Shown here piece by piece: positions 1 to 7,533 of a stretch of DNA of 64,000 nucleotides; position 1 is the first letter of the stretch; every line of letters starts with the position of its first letter. The position numbers and the translations under genes are program-made. Origin of the DNA: Clostridiales bacterium Firm_04 (GTDB taxonomy: Bacteria; Bacillota; Clostridia; Oscillospirales; Ruminococcaceae); NCBI GenBank assembly GCA_001603005.1, contig LVAJ01000032.1:1-64000 (forward strand), written 5' to 3'. The notes under the pieces are model-generated. The model made no database searches. It saw nothing but the letters and a program-made list of their open reading frames with translations, and was not told the origin of the DNA.

Positions 1-257
1 GACGACTCCCCTTTCCCTGTGGTTGTCCCTCTCGCATTCGCGCCCCGCGCCCAGTGAAAATCTTCATCGGACATACGATAAAGAGAGGATGACACAAACA
101 AGCTAACCTACAAATTCCGATTTACAGCAATCAGCTGCCGGAAACAAGTGTACTGAAAGACGCGCATAACGCATCCGGAAACCTTTAGAATAACGGCTGT
201 CGGCACTGCCGACTAACGGCAGCGGGCACTGCCCGCAAATTCCGATTTATCGTATTA
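1..257. other. Non-coding start of the window
   Basis: No gene was recognised. Positions 200-240 carry short GC-rich repeats of the type GGCACTGCCG / GGGCACTGCCCG, just downstream of the ArsR gene stop. They may act in termination but lack a clear T-run. Confidence 0.4.
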
Positions 258-578
258 TTACAATTCCTCTTTCACAAACTCCGCCAGCCGACGTATAGTT
301 TCCTCATTCCTGCGGTAATACGTCCACTTGCCGTGGCGCTCGGAGAGAAGAAGTCCGGCTCTTTGCAAGGTGTCGAGGTAGTTCGATACCGTAGAAGGGG
401 AGAGGTTCGCTTTTGCCTGTATACTGCTCACGCAGACACCGCCCTTGAGGTCAACCGGCTCACTCAGGCAGCCGCCCTGCGGGGGAAAATTGCCTTCGGG
501 ATCTTTGAGCCATTTGAGGATATTCAGACGTGTTTCGTTGGAAAGCGCCTTGCTGATCTCGATCATATCTATATCCAT
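258..578 (-). CDS. ArsR-family winged-helix repressor
   Basis: A 106-residue protein of typical ArsR/SmtB size. A winged-helix domain fills the chain: ALSNETRLNILKWL at the N-terminus, a recognition helix around LSPSTVSNYLDTL, and a wing at GKWTYYRRNE. A cysteine pair (GGCLSE and GGVCVS) lies before the recognition helix and might sense metal or redox state, but no complete ArsR metal box is evident. The start is set by a GAAGGTG ribosome site. It has its own promoter. No target gene lies next to it inside the window. Confidence 0.85.
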   Translation of the reverse strand: MDIDMIEISKALSNETRLNILKWLKDPEGNFPPQGGCLSEPVDLKGGVCVSSIQAKANLSPSTVSNYLDTLQRAGLLLSERHGKWTYYRRNEETIRRLAEFVKEEL

Positions 579-608
579 TTTTGCACCTTCTTTCCTGATG
601 TTAGATAT

Positions 609-637
609 ATTATATCATACATTTCGGAAATTATCAA
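609..637 (-). promoter_or_regulatory. Promoter of the ArsR gene
   Basis: Reading the minus strand, TTGATA is followed 17 bases later by TATAAT. The -10 lies inside a perfect 13-base palindrome, GATATATTATATC (604-616), a plausible site for self-repression. Confidence 0.75.
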
Positions 638-897
638 TATGTGAAAATGATTGCTCCTGAAATAATTGCATAAACGTGTCTTTGCCAAAAATGAACAGAC
701 TTTTGAAAAGAATCAGGGCTATGCCTTCCGTACACGGCCGCGGAGGACATAGCCCTTTCCTTATGCTGTGATCATATTAGTCCTGCATTTCCTGCATCAT
801 AGCCGCACTGTCCTTGAAACTGACTTTGCAGGAAGCTCTCATTTCAGCGGCGGCAGTCTTGCTCACGCAGTCGAGGAACTTTCATCACCGCCGCTGA

Positions 898-926
898 TTG
901 ACTTTTTCTCCCTGCTATGCTATAAT
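898..926 (+). promoter_or_regulatory. Promoter of cassette 1 (duplicated copy A)
   Basis: TTGACT, 17-base spacer, TATAAT. It lies in a segment of about 45 bases (from roughly 882) that recurs almost unchanged at 1436-1482 in front of the next gene. Confidence 0.8.
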
Positions 927-986
927 TCTGATGTGGGAGAGGCACCGGGCATTCTTTGTTTAAAACGAATTCGCAAGGAGAAGAGT

Positions 987-1388
987 ATGAAGAAACGTGT
1001 CATTATATCAAGCGGGTTGTCTGTCTTTATCATTTGTATCGCAGCAATAGCAGCAATTTATGGAAATCAAGAGACGAAATATAAAAGGCACTTCACTTTA
1101 TCTGGTACAACTAGAGTAGGCGGATTGATTCCAAATGTTCAGTCTGATTCAATCGTTGATGTTTCGGAAGAATATTTATTAAGCCTTAATGGCAGTAATA
1201 TGACTTATGAGGAACTTGTGTCTGAACTTGGTGAGCCAAGCGGTACTGTTGGCTCAGGCAGAGTGAGGGATTATTGGAGAATCGGCAAAGATAAATACGC
1301 TGTATGTACAAATTTAATCGGTACACCATTTCTTCATTTTGAGATTTGGACCGAAACTGAAACTCCATATAGTTCAGCACAACAATAG
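987..1388 (+). CDS. Small membrane-anchored or secreted protein of unknown function
   Basis: A 133-residue protein. An N-terminal hydrophobic segment (about residues 5-25) looks like a signal anchor. The rest is polar with no family I recognise; the part around MTYEELVSELGEPSGTVG resembles the short outer-membrane-assembly-type fold seen in small lipoproteins, but there is no lipobox cysteine. The ATG follows a good AAGGAGAAG ribosome site, which excludes the longer upstream reading. It is the first of two cassettes with the same promoter and terminator but unrelated gene bodies. Confidence 0.7.
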   Translation: MKKRVIISSGLSVFIICIAAIAAIYGNQETKYKRHFTLSGTTRVGGLIPNVQSDSIVDVSEEYLLSLNGSNMTYEELVSELGEPSGTVGSGRVRDYWRIGKDKYAVCTNLIGTPFLHFEIWTETETPYSSAQQ

Positions 1389-1398
1389 AATATACACA

Positions 1399-1424
1399 AA
1401 GCACTTGCAAACGCAGGTGCTTTT
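1399..1424 (+). terminator. Terminator of cassette 1
   Basis: Hairpin with arms AAGCACTTGC and GCAGGTGCTT around an AAAC loop, then TTTT. The same sequence ends the next cassette at 2016-2043. Confidence 0.75.
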
Positions 1425-1451
1425 GTATGTCCGTTTCATCACCGCCGCTGA

Positions 1452-1480
1452 TTGACTTTTTCTCCTTGCTGTGCTATAAT
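1452..1480 (+). promoter_or_regulatory. Promoter of cassette 2 (duplicated copy B)
   Basis: TTGACT, 17-base spacer, TATAAT, within the repeat shared with 882-928. It begins about 10 bases after the terminator of cassette 1. Confidence 0.8.
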
Positions 1481-1519
1481 TCCGGTGTAAATTATGAGGA
1501 GGCACAGGGGGTACATATC

Positions 1520-1999
1520 ATGCCGAAAATAACATTCGGAGAGCTTATGCGGGAGTTACTGTTTCCGCTTCTGCTTTACGGCCTGTTCACATTCATGATG
1601 CTGGAGCATGCGGTTCAGGCGTTCCGGATTCTGCGGCTTTATCGGCGCGAGGGAGTTTTAGTTCCTGCCAGAGTGACAGATTTCTTTGTGCAGACAGTAC
1701 AGTACGGTCGCCTGCGGCAGAAGCAGTACATAGTGACGATAGAATGTATGGTCCCGCGTACAGGAGAGGAGCAGCAATTTGTGCTGAAAACGGAGAGCGA
1801 TCACGGCAAGAAATATGCTGACCTGAAAGAGACTGAGGTTATGTTTATATCGCGGGAGGAGCCTTTTCCGATGTTGCAAGAGAATCTGCAAACATGGAAG
1901 CGGCTTCGGGTGACAACATTGTTCGGCGGAATATTCTGCCTGCTGTTCTGTCTGCTGCTTGTATTTGCGATAATCGTTTATTCCACAGGCATCCTGTAA
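1520..1999 (+). CDS. Two-span membrane protein, DUF3592-like
   Basis: A 159-residue protein with a hydrophobic helix near residues 13-30, a soluble middle (about 40-125) and a second helix near residues 133-155. A small extracytoplasmic or cytosolic beta-rich domain between two spans resembles the DUF3592 type, but the match is by architecture only. The start chosen (MPKITFGEL) follows GGAGGCACAGGGGG. Function unknown. Confidence 0.6.
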   Translation: MPKITFGELMRELLFPLLLYGLFTFMMLEHAVQAFRILRLYRREGVLVPARVTDFFVQTVQYGRLRQKQYIVTIECMVPRTGEEQQFVLKTESDHGKKYADLKETEVMFISREEPFPMLQENLQTWKRLRVTTLFGGIFCLLFCLLLVFAIIVYSTGIL

Positions 2000-2015
2000 T
2001 AACTGAATATACGCG

Positions 2016-2043
2016 AAGCACTTGCAAACGCAGGTGCTTTTCT
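2016..2043 (+). terminator. Terminator of cassette 2
   Basis: Same hairpin (AAGCACTTGC / GCAGGTGCTT) and T-run as at 1399-1424. Confidence 0.75.
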
Positions 2044-2069
2044 TTAACCTAAAACCGAAAGGAGAATTT

Positions 2070-2144
2070 ATGAGGCAGGACGAATACAAAGCATGTAAGC
2101 GTAAACCGCCAACATATAATACCAGAAAAACAGACGCACCTTGA
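2070..2144 (+). CDS. 24-residue basic small ORF, possibly the stump of a lost gene
   Basis: A strong ribosome site (AAAGGAG) sits 6 bases before an ATG that opens a 24-residue, lysine- and arginine-rich frame with no homology I recognise. It lies between a terminator and a module boundary, so it may be the 5' stump of a gene cut by rearrangement. No promoter is apparent. Confidence 0.3.
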   Translation: MRQDEYKACKRKPPTYNTRKTDAP

Positions 2145-2156
2145 AGTTGAGTCTGT

Positions 2157-2340
2157 GTGCATATTTTTATCCGGAACAGTTGCTTGATATATTCCCCGGT
2201 TTCTAAAACAGTCATATTCCTCTTTTCCCGAACATACACCTTTACGAAAACCAATTCAGAGGTGATATGTATGAAACCGGAAATCAAGTTACAAAATGTA
2301 CGCAGCGCCCCGCGGGGCGATGCTGTTTTTATCGTAGATT
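2157..2340 (+). repeat. Module boundary R0: cwlD upstream region with deleted coding part
   Basis: The roughly 110-base upstream region and first codons (MKPEI) match those of the later copies. The sequence then jumps straight to the foreign tail and hairpin. The jump coincides with the similar octamers GGAAATCA (cwlD codons 3-6) and GGGAATCA (start of the tail), so about 170 bases were probably lost by recombination between them. Confidence 0.7.
2302..2331 (+). terminator. Module-start GC hairpin, copy 0
   Basis: Hairpin core GCAGCGCCCC / GGGGCGATGC followed by TGTTTTTAT, then the shared TCGTAGATTCGTT. One of five copies, one at each boundary. Confidence 0.7.
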
Positions 2341-2417
2341 CGTTAATTTTGGCGCTATTCTTTTTGCAACGAAAATGCCGGGATTGGCTTGACAGCATAG
2401 GCTTTTCATAATAACAC

Positions 2418-2449
2418 AAAAAGGCGGTCCGGTAATGGATCGCCTTTTT
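2418..2449 (-). terminator. Terminator, likely bidirectional
   Basis: AAAAAGGCGGTCC pairs with GGATCGCCTTTTT around a short loop. It ends the minus-strand genes at 2460-3386. Confidence 0.8.
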
Positions 2450-2459
2450 CTGCATAATA

Positions 2460-2786
2460 TTAAAATCCCCCAAGCCCACGATGACCGTAGACCTTGCATC
2501 TGTTCAGCTCGCTTTCAAGCTGTCCAAGCTCCGCATCAGCCAGCGTGATCTCAGCATAATCAAGGTTTTCGATAATACGCTCCTTGTTCTTTGAGCCGGG
2601 AATCGGCACGACATTCGGGTATTTGCGGAGCATCCACGCAAGTGAGATCTGCGCAGGCGTTACATTTTTTCTGTCCGCAAACGCTCTGAGCATTTTTACA
2701 ATCGGCATATTTCCCTCGATGTTTCGCCGTGAAAGCTGCGGCACCCAATTCCGCACATCTGGTATCAGTTTTATCGGTTTCATCAT
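2460..2786 (-). pseudogene. Aldo/keto reductase, C-terminal fragment
   Basis: A 108-residue frame matching only the last third of a typical 280-330-residue aldo/keto reductase. It has the helix and cofactor-binding segment TPAQISLAWMLRK-VVPIPGSKNKERI and the C-terminal helix NLDYAEITLADAELGQLESEL. The TIM-barrel start and the catalytic Asp-Tyr-Lys-His residues are missing. It follows the NTF2-like lipoprotein gene by 6 bases and has a GGTGATATG ribosome site, so it may still be translated. Probably a deletion remnant. Confidence 0.75.
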
Positions 2787-2792
2787 ATCACC

Positions 2793-3386
2793 TTATTTCG
2801 GGGCATTGACAGCTATCCATTCTCCGTCACGCTTTTTGTAGTAATGTGTGCCTTTCATGCGGTAAGTTTCTCTGGCACCGCAGGCATTGGCATTCAGCAC
2901 CGAGGTATATGTAATACTTGCTGTATCACCGCTGACTGCAACAGTTGGGCTGTCCATACCGATCGTGAAGTACCGCAGGCTGCCGTCGGCAATGTCTGCA
3001 AAGTATTCCTCACGGGTCTGTGTCATACCGCTCATGTGGGTGTAGGTCATATCCTCGGAGACAAGCTCACGCATTGTGTCAATATCTGCATCGGTCATAG
3101 CCTGACAGTATCTTGCCTGTGCATACAGAACAGAAAGCTGTTCATCGTTCATCGAGCCGAGGTCTGCATTTATCAGCGCCACATTTGTCAGTGTAGAAAA
3201 GTCGTAATTCTTCATATCATCACCGCTTTCATTTTGGCTTGTGTCAATGATCTCAGTTATCACTTGTGATGTGACTGCTTTTGTTAGCTCAGTTTCAGCA
3301 GCAGTATTTGAAGCTGTCTGTTCGCTCTCATTTCCGCAGGAAGTCAGGCAAAGCAGCACTGCGGTCAATAGAATGATTCGTTTCAT
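2793..3386 (-). CDS. Lipoprotein with an NTF2/SnoaL-like (DUF4440-type) domain
   Basis: A 197-residue protein. A lipoprotein signal ends in LTSCG (Cys near residue 16), followed by a Ser/Thr/Glu-rich linker. An NTF2-like domain occupies about residues 90-197 and is clearly homologous to the C-terminal domain of the flavodoxin protein at 7534: both carry a TxTHMSGxTQTxEEYF/FF motif. The start after GGAGGTGATCTCA is preferred over the GTG three codons upstream. A copy of the shared operator (3461-3484) lies upstream, which places it in the same regulon. The NTF2 fold may bind a small ligand or be an enzyme; the substrate is unknown. Confidence 0.75.
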   Translation of the reverse strand: MKRIILLTAVLLCLTSCGNESEQTASNTAAETELTKAVTSQVITEIIDTSQNESGDDMKNYDFSTLTNVALINADLGSMNDEQLSVLYAQARYCQAMTDADIDTMRELVSEDMTYTHMSGMTQTREEYFADIADGSLRYFTIGMDSPTVAVSGDTASITYTSVLNANACGARETYRMKGTHYYKKRDGEWIAVNAPK

Positions 3387-3460
3387 TGAGATCACCTCCG
3401 ATCGTTTATCCTATGCATAATTATATCACATCTTCTGCGGTGTGTATAATTAAAAATCTA

Positions 3461-3484
3461 AATAACCGATAGAAATATTAAATT
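3461..3484 (-). promoter_or_regulatory. Shared operator, copy A (LysR-type candidate)
   Basis: Contains AATAACCGATAGAAATATTAA, nearly the core found at 6468-6490 and 7438-7454. It is upstream of the NTF2 lipoprotein gene, whose -10 (TATAAT on the minus strand) is near 3420. Confidence 0.6.
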
Positions 3485-3545
3485 ACAGTCTCGCTGCAAA
3501 CGATAAAACATGTCATCGGCAACTCGCAAACTGCATTTGAATAAA

Positions 3546-3584
3546 ACTGAATCCCCACACTCTTTTGCGAATGTGGGGAGTTCT
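3546..3584 (-). terminator. Terminator of the SDR/AKR operon
   Basis: CCCCACA / TGTGGGG arms, flanked by AACT / AGTT, with a T-rich tract on the minus strand. It lies just past the SDR stop. Confidence 0.75.
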
Positions 3585-3593
3585 TATTCGTAT

Positions 3594-4451
3594 TTACCTT
3601 CCTAACTGGAACTTCTTGTTTTTCAGCGCTGCTATCGTTCCGCCGTCCACAAGCAGGTCGGTGCCTGTCACATAGCTTGCAGCATCGCTTAATAGGAACG
3701 ATCCTGCCGCACCGATCTCGTCAGGCGAGCCCACGCGACGCATCGGTGTTGCGTCGATCATTCGCTGATAGCCTGCACCGTTTGCATTGAATTCGTCATA
3801 GGCAAGGGGCGTGACGATAACTCCGGGGCTTATGGTGTTGATCCTCGCACCACGCTCTCCCCATTCGTGGGCAGCGGCATACTGCACCTGCAGGTGGTTC
3901 GCCTTCTTGGAAACGATGTAAGCCGTACCGGAATTTGTGATACGCTCGAGTGACAGGCAGGGCAGGTCTTTCAGCTGATCCGCAGGAGTGGTCATGATCT
4001 GATATTCCTCCTCGGTGGAAAGCGGCGGGAACATATAGCCCGTCTGACTGGAGATCAGCAGTCCCGCACCGCCCCTTGCGATGACCTTTCCGAAAGCATC
4101 AAGTGCGTACTTCGAGCCGATGAGATCAAGGTTGATGATCTTCTCAGGGCTAGCCTGATTGGGCGAATGTCCTGCGGTGTGAATGTAGTATTTCACCTCG
4201 CCAAGCTCGGCGGCTTTTGCGGCAAATGCTTCGATGCTCTCTTTGCTGTTGGCATCGACCACCATAGTTTCCACTGCATAGCCGTAACCCTGATACTCAC
4301 GCTTTACTTCATCAAGACGCTTCTCGCTGATGTCACCGAAAAGCAGTGTCATTCCCGCACAAACACGGCGAAGGATCGCCGTTCCCATGCTGCCTGCACC
4401 AAGCAGTACAGCGACCTTTCTGTTCTCGTTTCTGTCAAATACCATAGCCAT
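3594..4451 (-). CDS. Short-chain dehydrogenase/reductase
   Basis: A 285-residue classical SDR. The nucleotide-binding glycine motif is GAGSMGTAI near residue 18. The middle has HTAGHSPN in place of NNAG, the catalytic Ser is in LISSQTG, and Tyr/Lys are in YIVSK. The C-terminal segment YVTGTDLLVDGG is typical. It is NAD(P)-dependent; the substrate cannot be read from sequence. Last gene of an operon with the two aldo/keto reductase genes (12-base gap to its neighbour); the start follows AAGGAGGTATTTTT. Confidence 0.85.
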   Translation of the reverse strand: MAMVFDRNENRKVAVLLGAGSMGTAILRRVCAGMTLLFGDISEKRLDEVKREYQGYGYAVETMVVDANSKESIEAFAAKAAELGEVKYYIHTAGHSPNQASPEKIINLDLIGSKYALDAFGKVIARGGAGLLISSQTGYMFPPLSTEEEYQIMTTPADQLKDLPCLSLERITNSGTAYIVSKKANHLQVQYAAAHEWGERGARINTISPGVIVTPLAYDEFNANGAGYQRMIDATPMRRVGSPDEIGAAGSFLLSDAASYVTGTDLLVDGGTIAALKNKKFQLGR

Positions 4452-4463
4452 AAAAATACCTCC

Positions 4464-5528
4464 TTAATAGTCCGCAAAGCGTTCGTTTTTATCAATTGCC
4501 GTGAGCTGTGCCATTTCGTCAGCACTTAGCTCAAAGTCAAATATCTCGCAGTTTTCCTGAATGTGGTCGGGGTTGCTGCTGCTGGGTATCGCAATATTCC
4601 CTGCCTGCAAATGCCACCGCAGAATGACCTGTGCAGAGGTCTTTCCGTGAGCCGCTGCGATAGAAAAAATAGTCGGATCATCAAAAAGCGTCTGCGTGTT
4701 GCCACGACCGCCCAGCGGGAACCACGATTCAAGCACTGTTCCGTACTGTGCGATATGCGACTGCATTTCCTTGCTCTGGTGGTAGGGGTGCGTTTCATTT
4801 TGCAGCAGTGCCGGCTTTATGCTTGTTGCATTTACAAGCCTGTCAAAGTCCTCCGGCTCGTAGTAATTGGAAATCCCTATTGAACGCAGCTTGCCTTCAC
4901 CGACTGCCTTTTCCATAGCCTGATAAGCCTGCACATCGTTCTCTGGCTGAGAGTGGTGAAGTATCATCAGGTCAATGTAATCAAGCCCCAGCCTGTCGAG
5001 AGAAGCCTGCACCGCAGCTTCACCGTCATCATAGTCAGACGTCCACATTTTTGTGGTAACGAAGATCTCCTCACGGGTGACGATGCCTTCGTCTATGGCT
5101 CGCTGAATACCACGTCCGACTGCCTCCTCATTGCCGTAAATTCGGGCTGTGTCGATCAGACGATAGCCGTCGGAGAGAGCCCAGTAAACAGAGTTCTCCG
5201 CCTCCTCGTCCGATAGAGAAAAGCAGCCTATACCCAGTATCGGCATTTCATAGCCGCTGTTGAGAGTGACGGTTTTCGTGTCGAAATCAAATTCGGGATA
5301 GCCTGAATTGACCGTTTCTGCCGGTAGCGTTTCCTGCTGTGATTCTGTTGCTTCGTCAGTTTCTTCTGAATTGACTTCAACCTCTGTTTTGGCTAATGTC
5401 ACAGCAGTTGAGGTTATTTCTTCTGACGTTGTATTGACAGATGTTGAAACAGAGCCGCTGTCGTTTGCACCGCAGGAAGCGAGTGCTGCACATAGCAAAA
5501 GTAGGATAACACAGTTTAATAATCTCAT
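4464..5528 (-). CDS. Aldo/keto reductase with a lipoprotein signal peptide
   Basis: A 354-residue protein. The N-terminus is a lipoprotein signal with lipobox LASCG (Cys near residue 19), then a Ser/Thr/Glu linker to about residue 70. A complete aldo/keto reductase domain follows. The catalytic tetrad is visible: Asp and Tyr in LIDTARIYGNE, Lys in TTKMW, His in LMILHHSQ. The C-terminal NADP-binding part has IAIPSSSNPDHIQENCEIF. The domain is usually cytosolic and NADPH-dependent, so export is unusual. The start MRLLNC follows AAGGAGGATGT; the longer frame from 5549 has no ribosome site. Confidence 0.8.
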   Translation of the reverse strand: MRLLNCVILLLLCAALASCGANDSGSVSTSVNTTSEEITSTAVTLAKTEVEVNSEETDEATESQQETLPAETVNSGYPEFDFDTKTVTLNSGYEMPILGIGCFSLSDEEAENSVYWALSDGYRLIDTARIYGNEEAVGRGIQRAIDEGIVTREEIFVTTKMWTSDYDDGEAAVQASLDRLGLDYIDLMILHHSQPENDVQAYQAMEKAVGEGKLRSIGISNYYEPEDFDRLVNATSIKPALLQNETHPYHQSKEMQSHIAQYGTVLESWFPLGGRGNTQTLFDDPTIFSIAAAHGKTSAQVILRWHLQAGNIAIPSSSNPDHIQENCEIFDFELSADEMAQLTAIDKNERFADY

Positions 5529-5548
5529 ACATCCTCCTTGATCTTCCA

Positions 5549-6394
5549 TCAGTGAATATGATACATTCCAAGCGTCACCGCATTTGCCATATTGTCGGGA
5601 TTGTGCGTTCCTTTGCCTTTATCGAGGGCACGGATCGCAGTCATATCATCATCTGTCAGTTCAAAATCAAAAATACTGATGTTGTCACGGATATGCTCGA
5701 TAGAAGTCGCTTTTGGAAGCGCGATGATGCCCTTCTGATAATGCCAGCGGAGAATGATCTGTGCGACTGATTTGCCGTACTTTTCGGCAAGCCTCACAAG
5801 TACCTTATCGGTCAGCAGCTTGCGATTTGCGTGACCGAGGGGATACCACGCCTCCATGCGGATATTGTATTTTGCAAGATACTCACGCAGCTCCTTCTGC
5901 TGAAAATACGGATTACACTCCATTTGGTTGACAACGGGCAGGATCTCCATGTTCGGCAGCAGCTTGTCAAGGAACTTGACTGTGTGATTGCTCACACCGA
6001 TCGACCTGATCTTCCCCGCCTTTACCGCTTCTTCAAGGGCTTTCCAAGCACCTGCGGTGTCACCGTAGGGCTGGTGGAGCAGATACAAGTCCATGTAGTC
6101 AAGTCCCAGTTTTGACAGCGAGGTGTCGATCGCCTTTTTCGCCGCTTCATAGCCGTAGTCCTGAATCCACAGCTTCGAGGTCACATAGATCTCCTCACGG
6201 GGAATGCCCGACTTCTTCACCGCCTTGCCCACATCACTCTCGTTCTGATAAGCAGCCGCCGTGTCGATCAGACGGTAGCCCTCTTTCAACGCAGTCGTGA
6301 CGGCTTCCTCTGTCGGGCCGTTGTTCGGCACCATAAATACGCCGAAGCCTGTTGCGGGAATCGTTGTGTTATCGTTCAGATTAAAATTTGTCAT
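5549..6394 (-). CDS. Aldo/keto reductase (cytosolic)
   Basis: A 281-residue single-domain aldo/keto reductase. It has the full tetrad: Asp/Tyr in LIDTAAAYQNE, Lys in TSKLW, His in LYLLHQPYG. The cofactor segment IALPKATSIEHIRDNISIF is near residue 245. It is first in the minus-strand operon AKR, AKR-lipoprotein, SDR, behind a promoter that overlaps the shared operator. The start MTNFNLN after GAGGTGATCTGC is preferred over the frame start three codons upstream. Confidence 0.88.
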   Translation of the reverse strand: MTNFNLNDNTTIPATGFGVFMVPNNGPTEEAVTTALKEGYRLIDTAAAYQNESDVGKAVKKSGIPREEIYVTSKLWIQDYGYEAAKKAIDTSLSKLGLDYMDLYLLHQPYGDTAGAWKALEEAVKAGKIRSIGVSNHTVKFLDKLLPNMEILPVVNQMECNPYFQQKELREYLAKYNIRMEAWYPLGHANRKLLTDKVLVRLAEKYGKSVAQIILRWHYQKGIIALPKATSIEHIRDNISIFDFELTDDDMTAIRALDKGKGTHNPDNMANAVTLGMYHIH

Positions 6395-6450
6395 GCAGAT
6401 CACCTCATTAAGATTTCTTTAATACCATTTTATCACACGAACAGTGATAA

Positions 6451-6490
6451 GTCTAATAGAAAACTTTAATAACCGATAGAAAAATTAAAT
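6451..6490. promoter_or_regulatory. Shared operator, copy B, between divergent AKR operon and LysR gene
   Basis: A 40-base AT-rich element ending in CGATAGAAAAATTAAAT. It matches copy C (7438-7477, opposite strand) over its full length with few changes. Its GTCTAAT end, read on the minus strand as ATTAGAC, sits where the -35 of the AKR operon would be, about 18 bases from TAAAAT. That placement suits a LysR-type activator. Confidence 0.7.
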
Positions 6491-6503
6491 CATTCAGAAT
6501 GTC

Positions 6504-6532
6504 TTTACAAAACAGAATGGCTATGCTATAAT
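6504..6532 (+). promoter_or_regulatory. Promoter of the LysR gene
   Basis: TTTACA, 17-base spacer, TATAAT, just downstream of operator copy B. Confidence 0.8.
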
Positions 6533-6549
6533 AAATCCGAGGTGATACC

Positions 6550-7408
6550 ATGACCACAAAGCAGCTTACCTATGCCGCCGAGCTTGCAAGAACGCAGAAT
6601 TTCAACCGAGCAGCCGAAAACCTCTTTATCTCCCAGCCAACTCTGACCTATCAGATCAAGCTGTTGGAGGACGAGATCGGCTTTGAGATATTTGCACGTT
6701 CGGGCAAGGGCGCAGCGCTCACGCCCGCAGGTGAGCAGTTCATCGTGACGATCAGAAGTGTGCTGACAGAGCTGAACAAGGCGATAGAAAACGGGCAGAA
6801 TTTCAGCTCAAAGTACAAGGGCAACATCAATATCTGTATGCCCGTGCGGTCTGCACTTTATTATCTGCCGCAGATCATCATGGAGTTTGCAAAGGTCTAT
6901 CCCGATATTTCAGTGACACCGTACTTTATTTATTCGGGCTACTTAGAGCGCTTTTTTGCAGGCGAAATGGACGTGACTTTCTCCCTCGAACATCAGATGA
7001 AGCGTATCCATGACGTGAAAAAGCATCACCTTTTTGACAGCGGCATCTATCTGATCTGCAAGAAAAACGATATGCTCTCCCGCAAGCGGCTGATCCGTGA
7101 AAGCGACCTCTCGGGACGGACACTTATGGTGGGCAATACCTCACCGCCCGAGCTGAAAGCTGTGCAGCAGCGGCTCATCGCAGGGGGGCAATATCAGCTA
7201 TTTCAACAGCCCCGATCACAATACCACGCTGACAAATGTGGCGTCCGAGCGTGGCATCTGTCTGTCACCGGGTTTCCTCAATGACCACACCGGCGAATTT
7301 GTTTGGATCCCCTTTGACTGTCAGGAGAAAATGCCCTGCGCCCTCTATACCCACAAGTCAGAGAGCCGAAAGTTCGTGCTGGATTTCGTGAAAATGGTTC
7401 AGGATTAA
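6550..7408 (+). pseudogene. LysR-family regulator, interrupted by a frameshift
   Basis: The first 213 codons encode an HTH_1 domain (LTYAAELARTQNFNRAAENL, then LFISQPTLTYQIKLLEDE) and most of the effector domain. The frame then ends early at 7284. Sequence from about 7190 continues the same protein in the next frame (NISYFNSPDHNTTLTNVASE through VLDFVKMVQD) to a stop at 7408. The shift falls at a run of six G (7183-7188); removing one G gives a normal protein of about 285 residues. It could be a real mutation, a switchable tract, or a sequencing error. It is divergent from the AKR operon it probably regulates. Confidence 0.8.
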
Positions 7409-7437
7409 TACAAAGACGATCCGCTTGCTGTGTGACG

Positions 7438-7477
7438 ATTTAATTTTTCTATCAGCAATTTAATATTTCAATTAGAC
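7438..7477 (-). promoter_or_regulatory. Shared operator, copy C
   Basis: Read on the minus strand it matches copy B across 40 bases, including the core CTGATAGAAAAATTAAAT. Its TTAGAC end on the plus strand lies 19 bases before TACAAT (7497-7502), at the -35 position of the flavodoxin gene. Confidence 0.7.
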
Positions 7478-7478
7478 T

Positions 7479-7528
7479 TACCTCCGTTCTGTATGCTACA
7501 ATAGAAGCAGCAAATCAGAACGGAGGTA
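7479..7528. repeat. 13-base perfect inverted repeat around the flavodoxin promoter
   Basis: TACCTCCGTTCTG (7479-7491) and CAGAACGGAGGTA (7516-7528) are exact reverse complements, 24 bases apart. The right arm contains the ribosome site; the left arm lies upstream of the -10. Confidence 0.8.
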
Positions 7529-7533
7529 TTTTT

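Larger units (their letters stand above)
579..986. other. Intergenic region with one inverted repeat
   Basis: Apart from the ArsR promoter and the promoter at 898-926, this stretch holds an inverted repeat at 715-756 (arms AGGGCTATG and CATAGCCCT, GC-rich loop) followed by a short T/C run. It resembles a terminator for a gene that is no longer present. I see no gene. Confidence 0.5.

Noticed and set aside
2793-6394. Classical aldo/keto reductase duplication by tandem repeat
   Set aside because: The three AKR sequences (fragment at 2460, lipoprotein at 4464, cytosolic at 5549) differ strongly from each other, so recent tandem duplication is unlikely.
7479-7528. Ribosome-site-sequestering mRNA hairpin (riboswitch-like) for the flavodoxin gene
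   Set aside because: The left arm lies upstream of the -10, so it would not be in the transcript from the recognised promoter.
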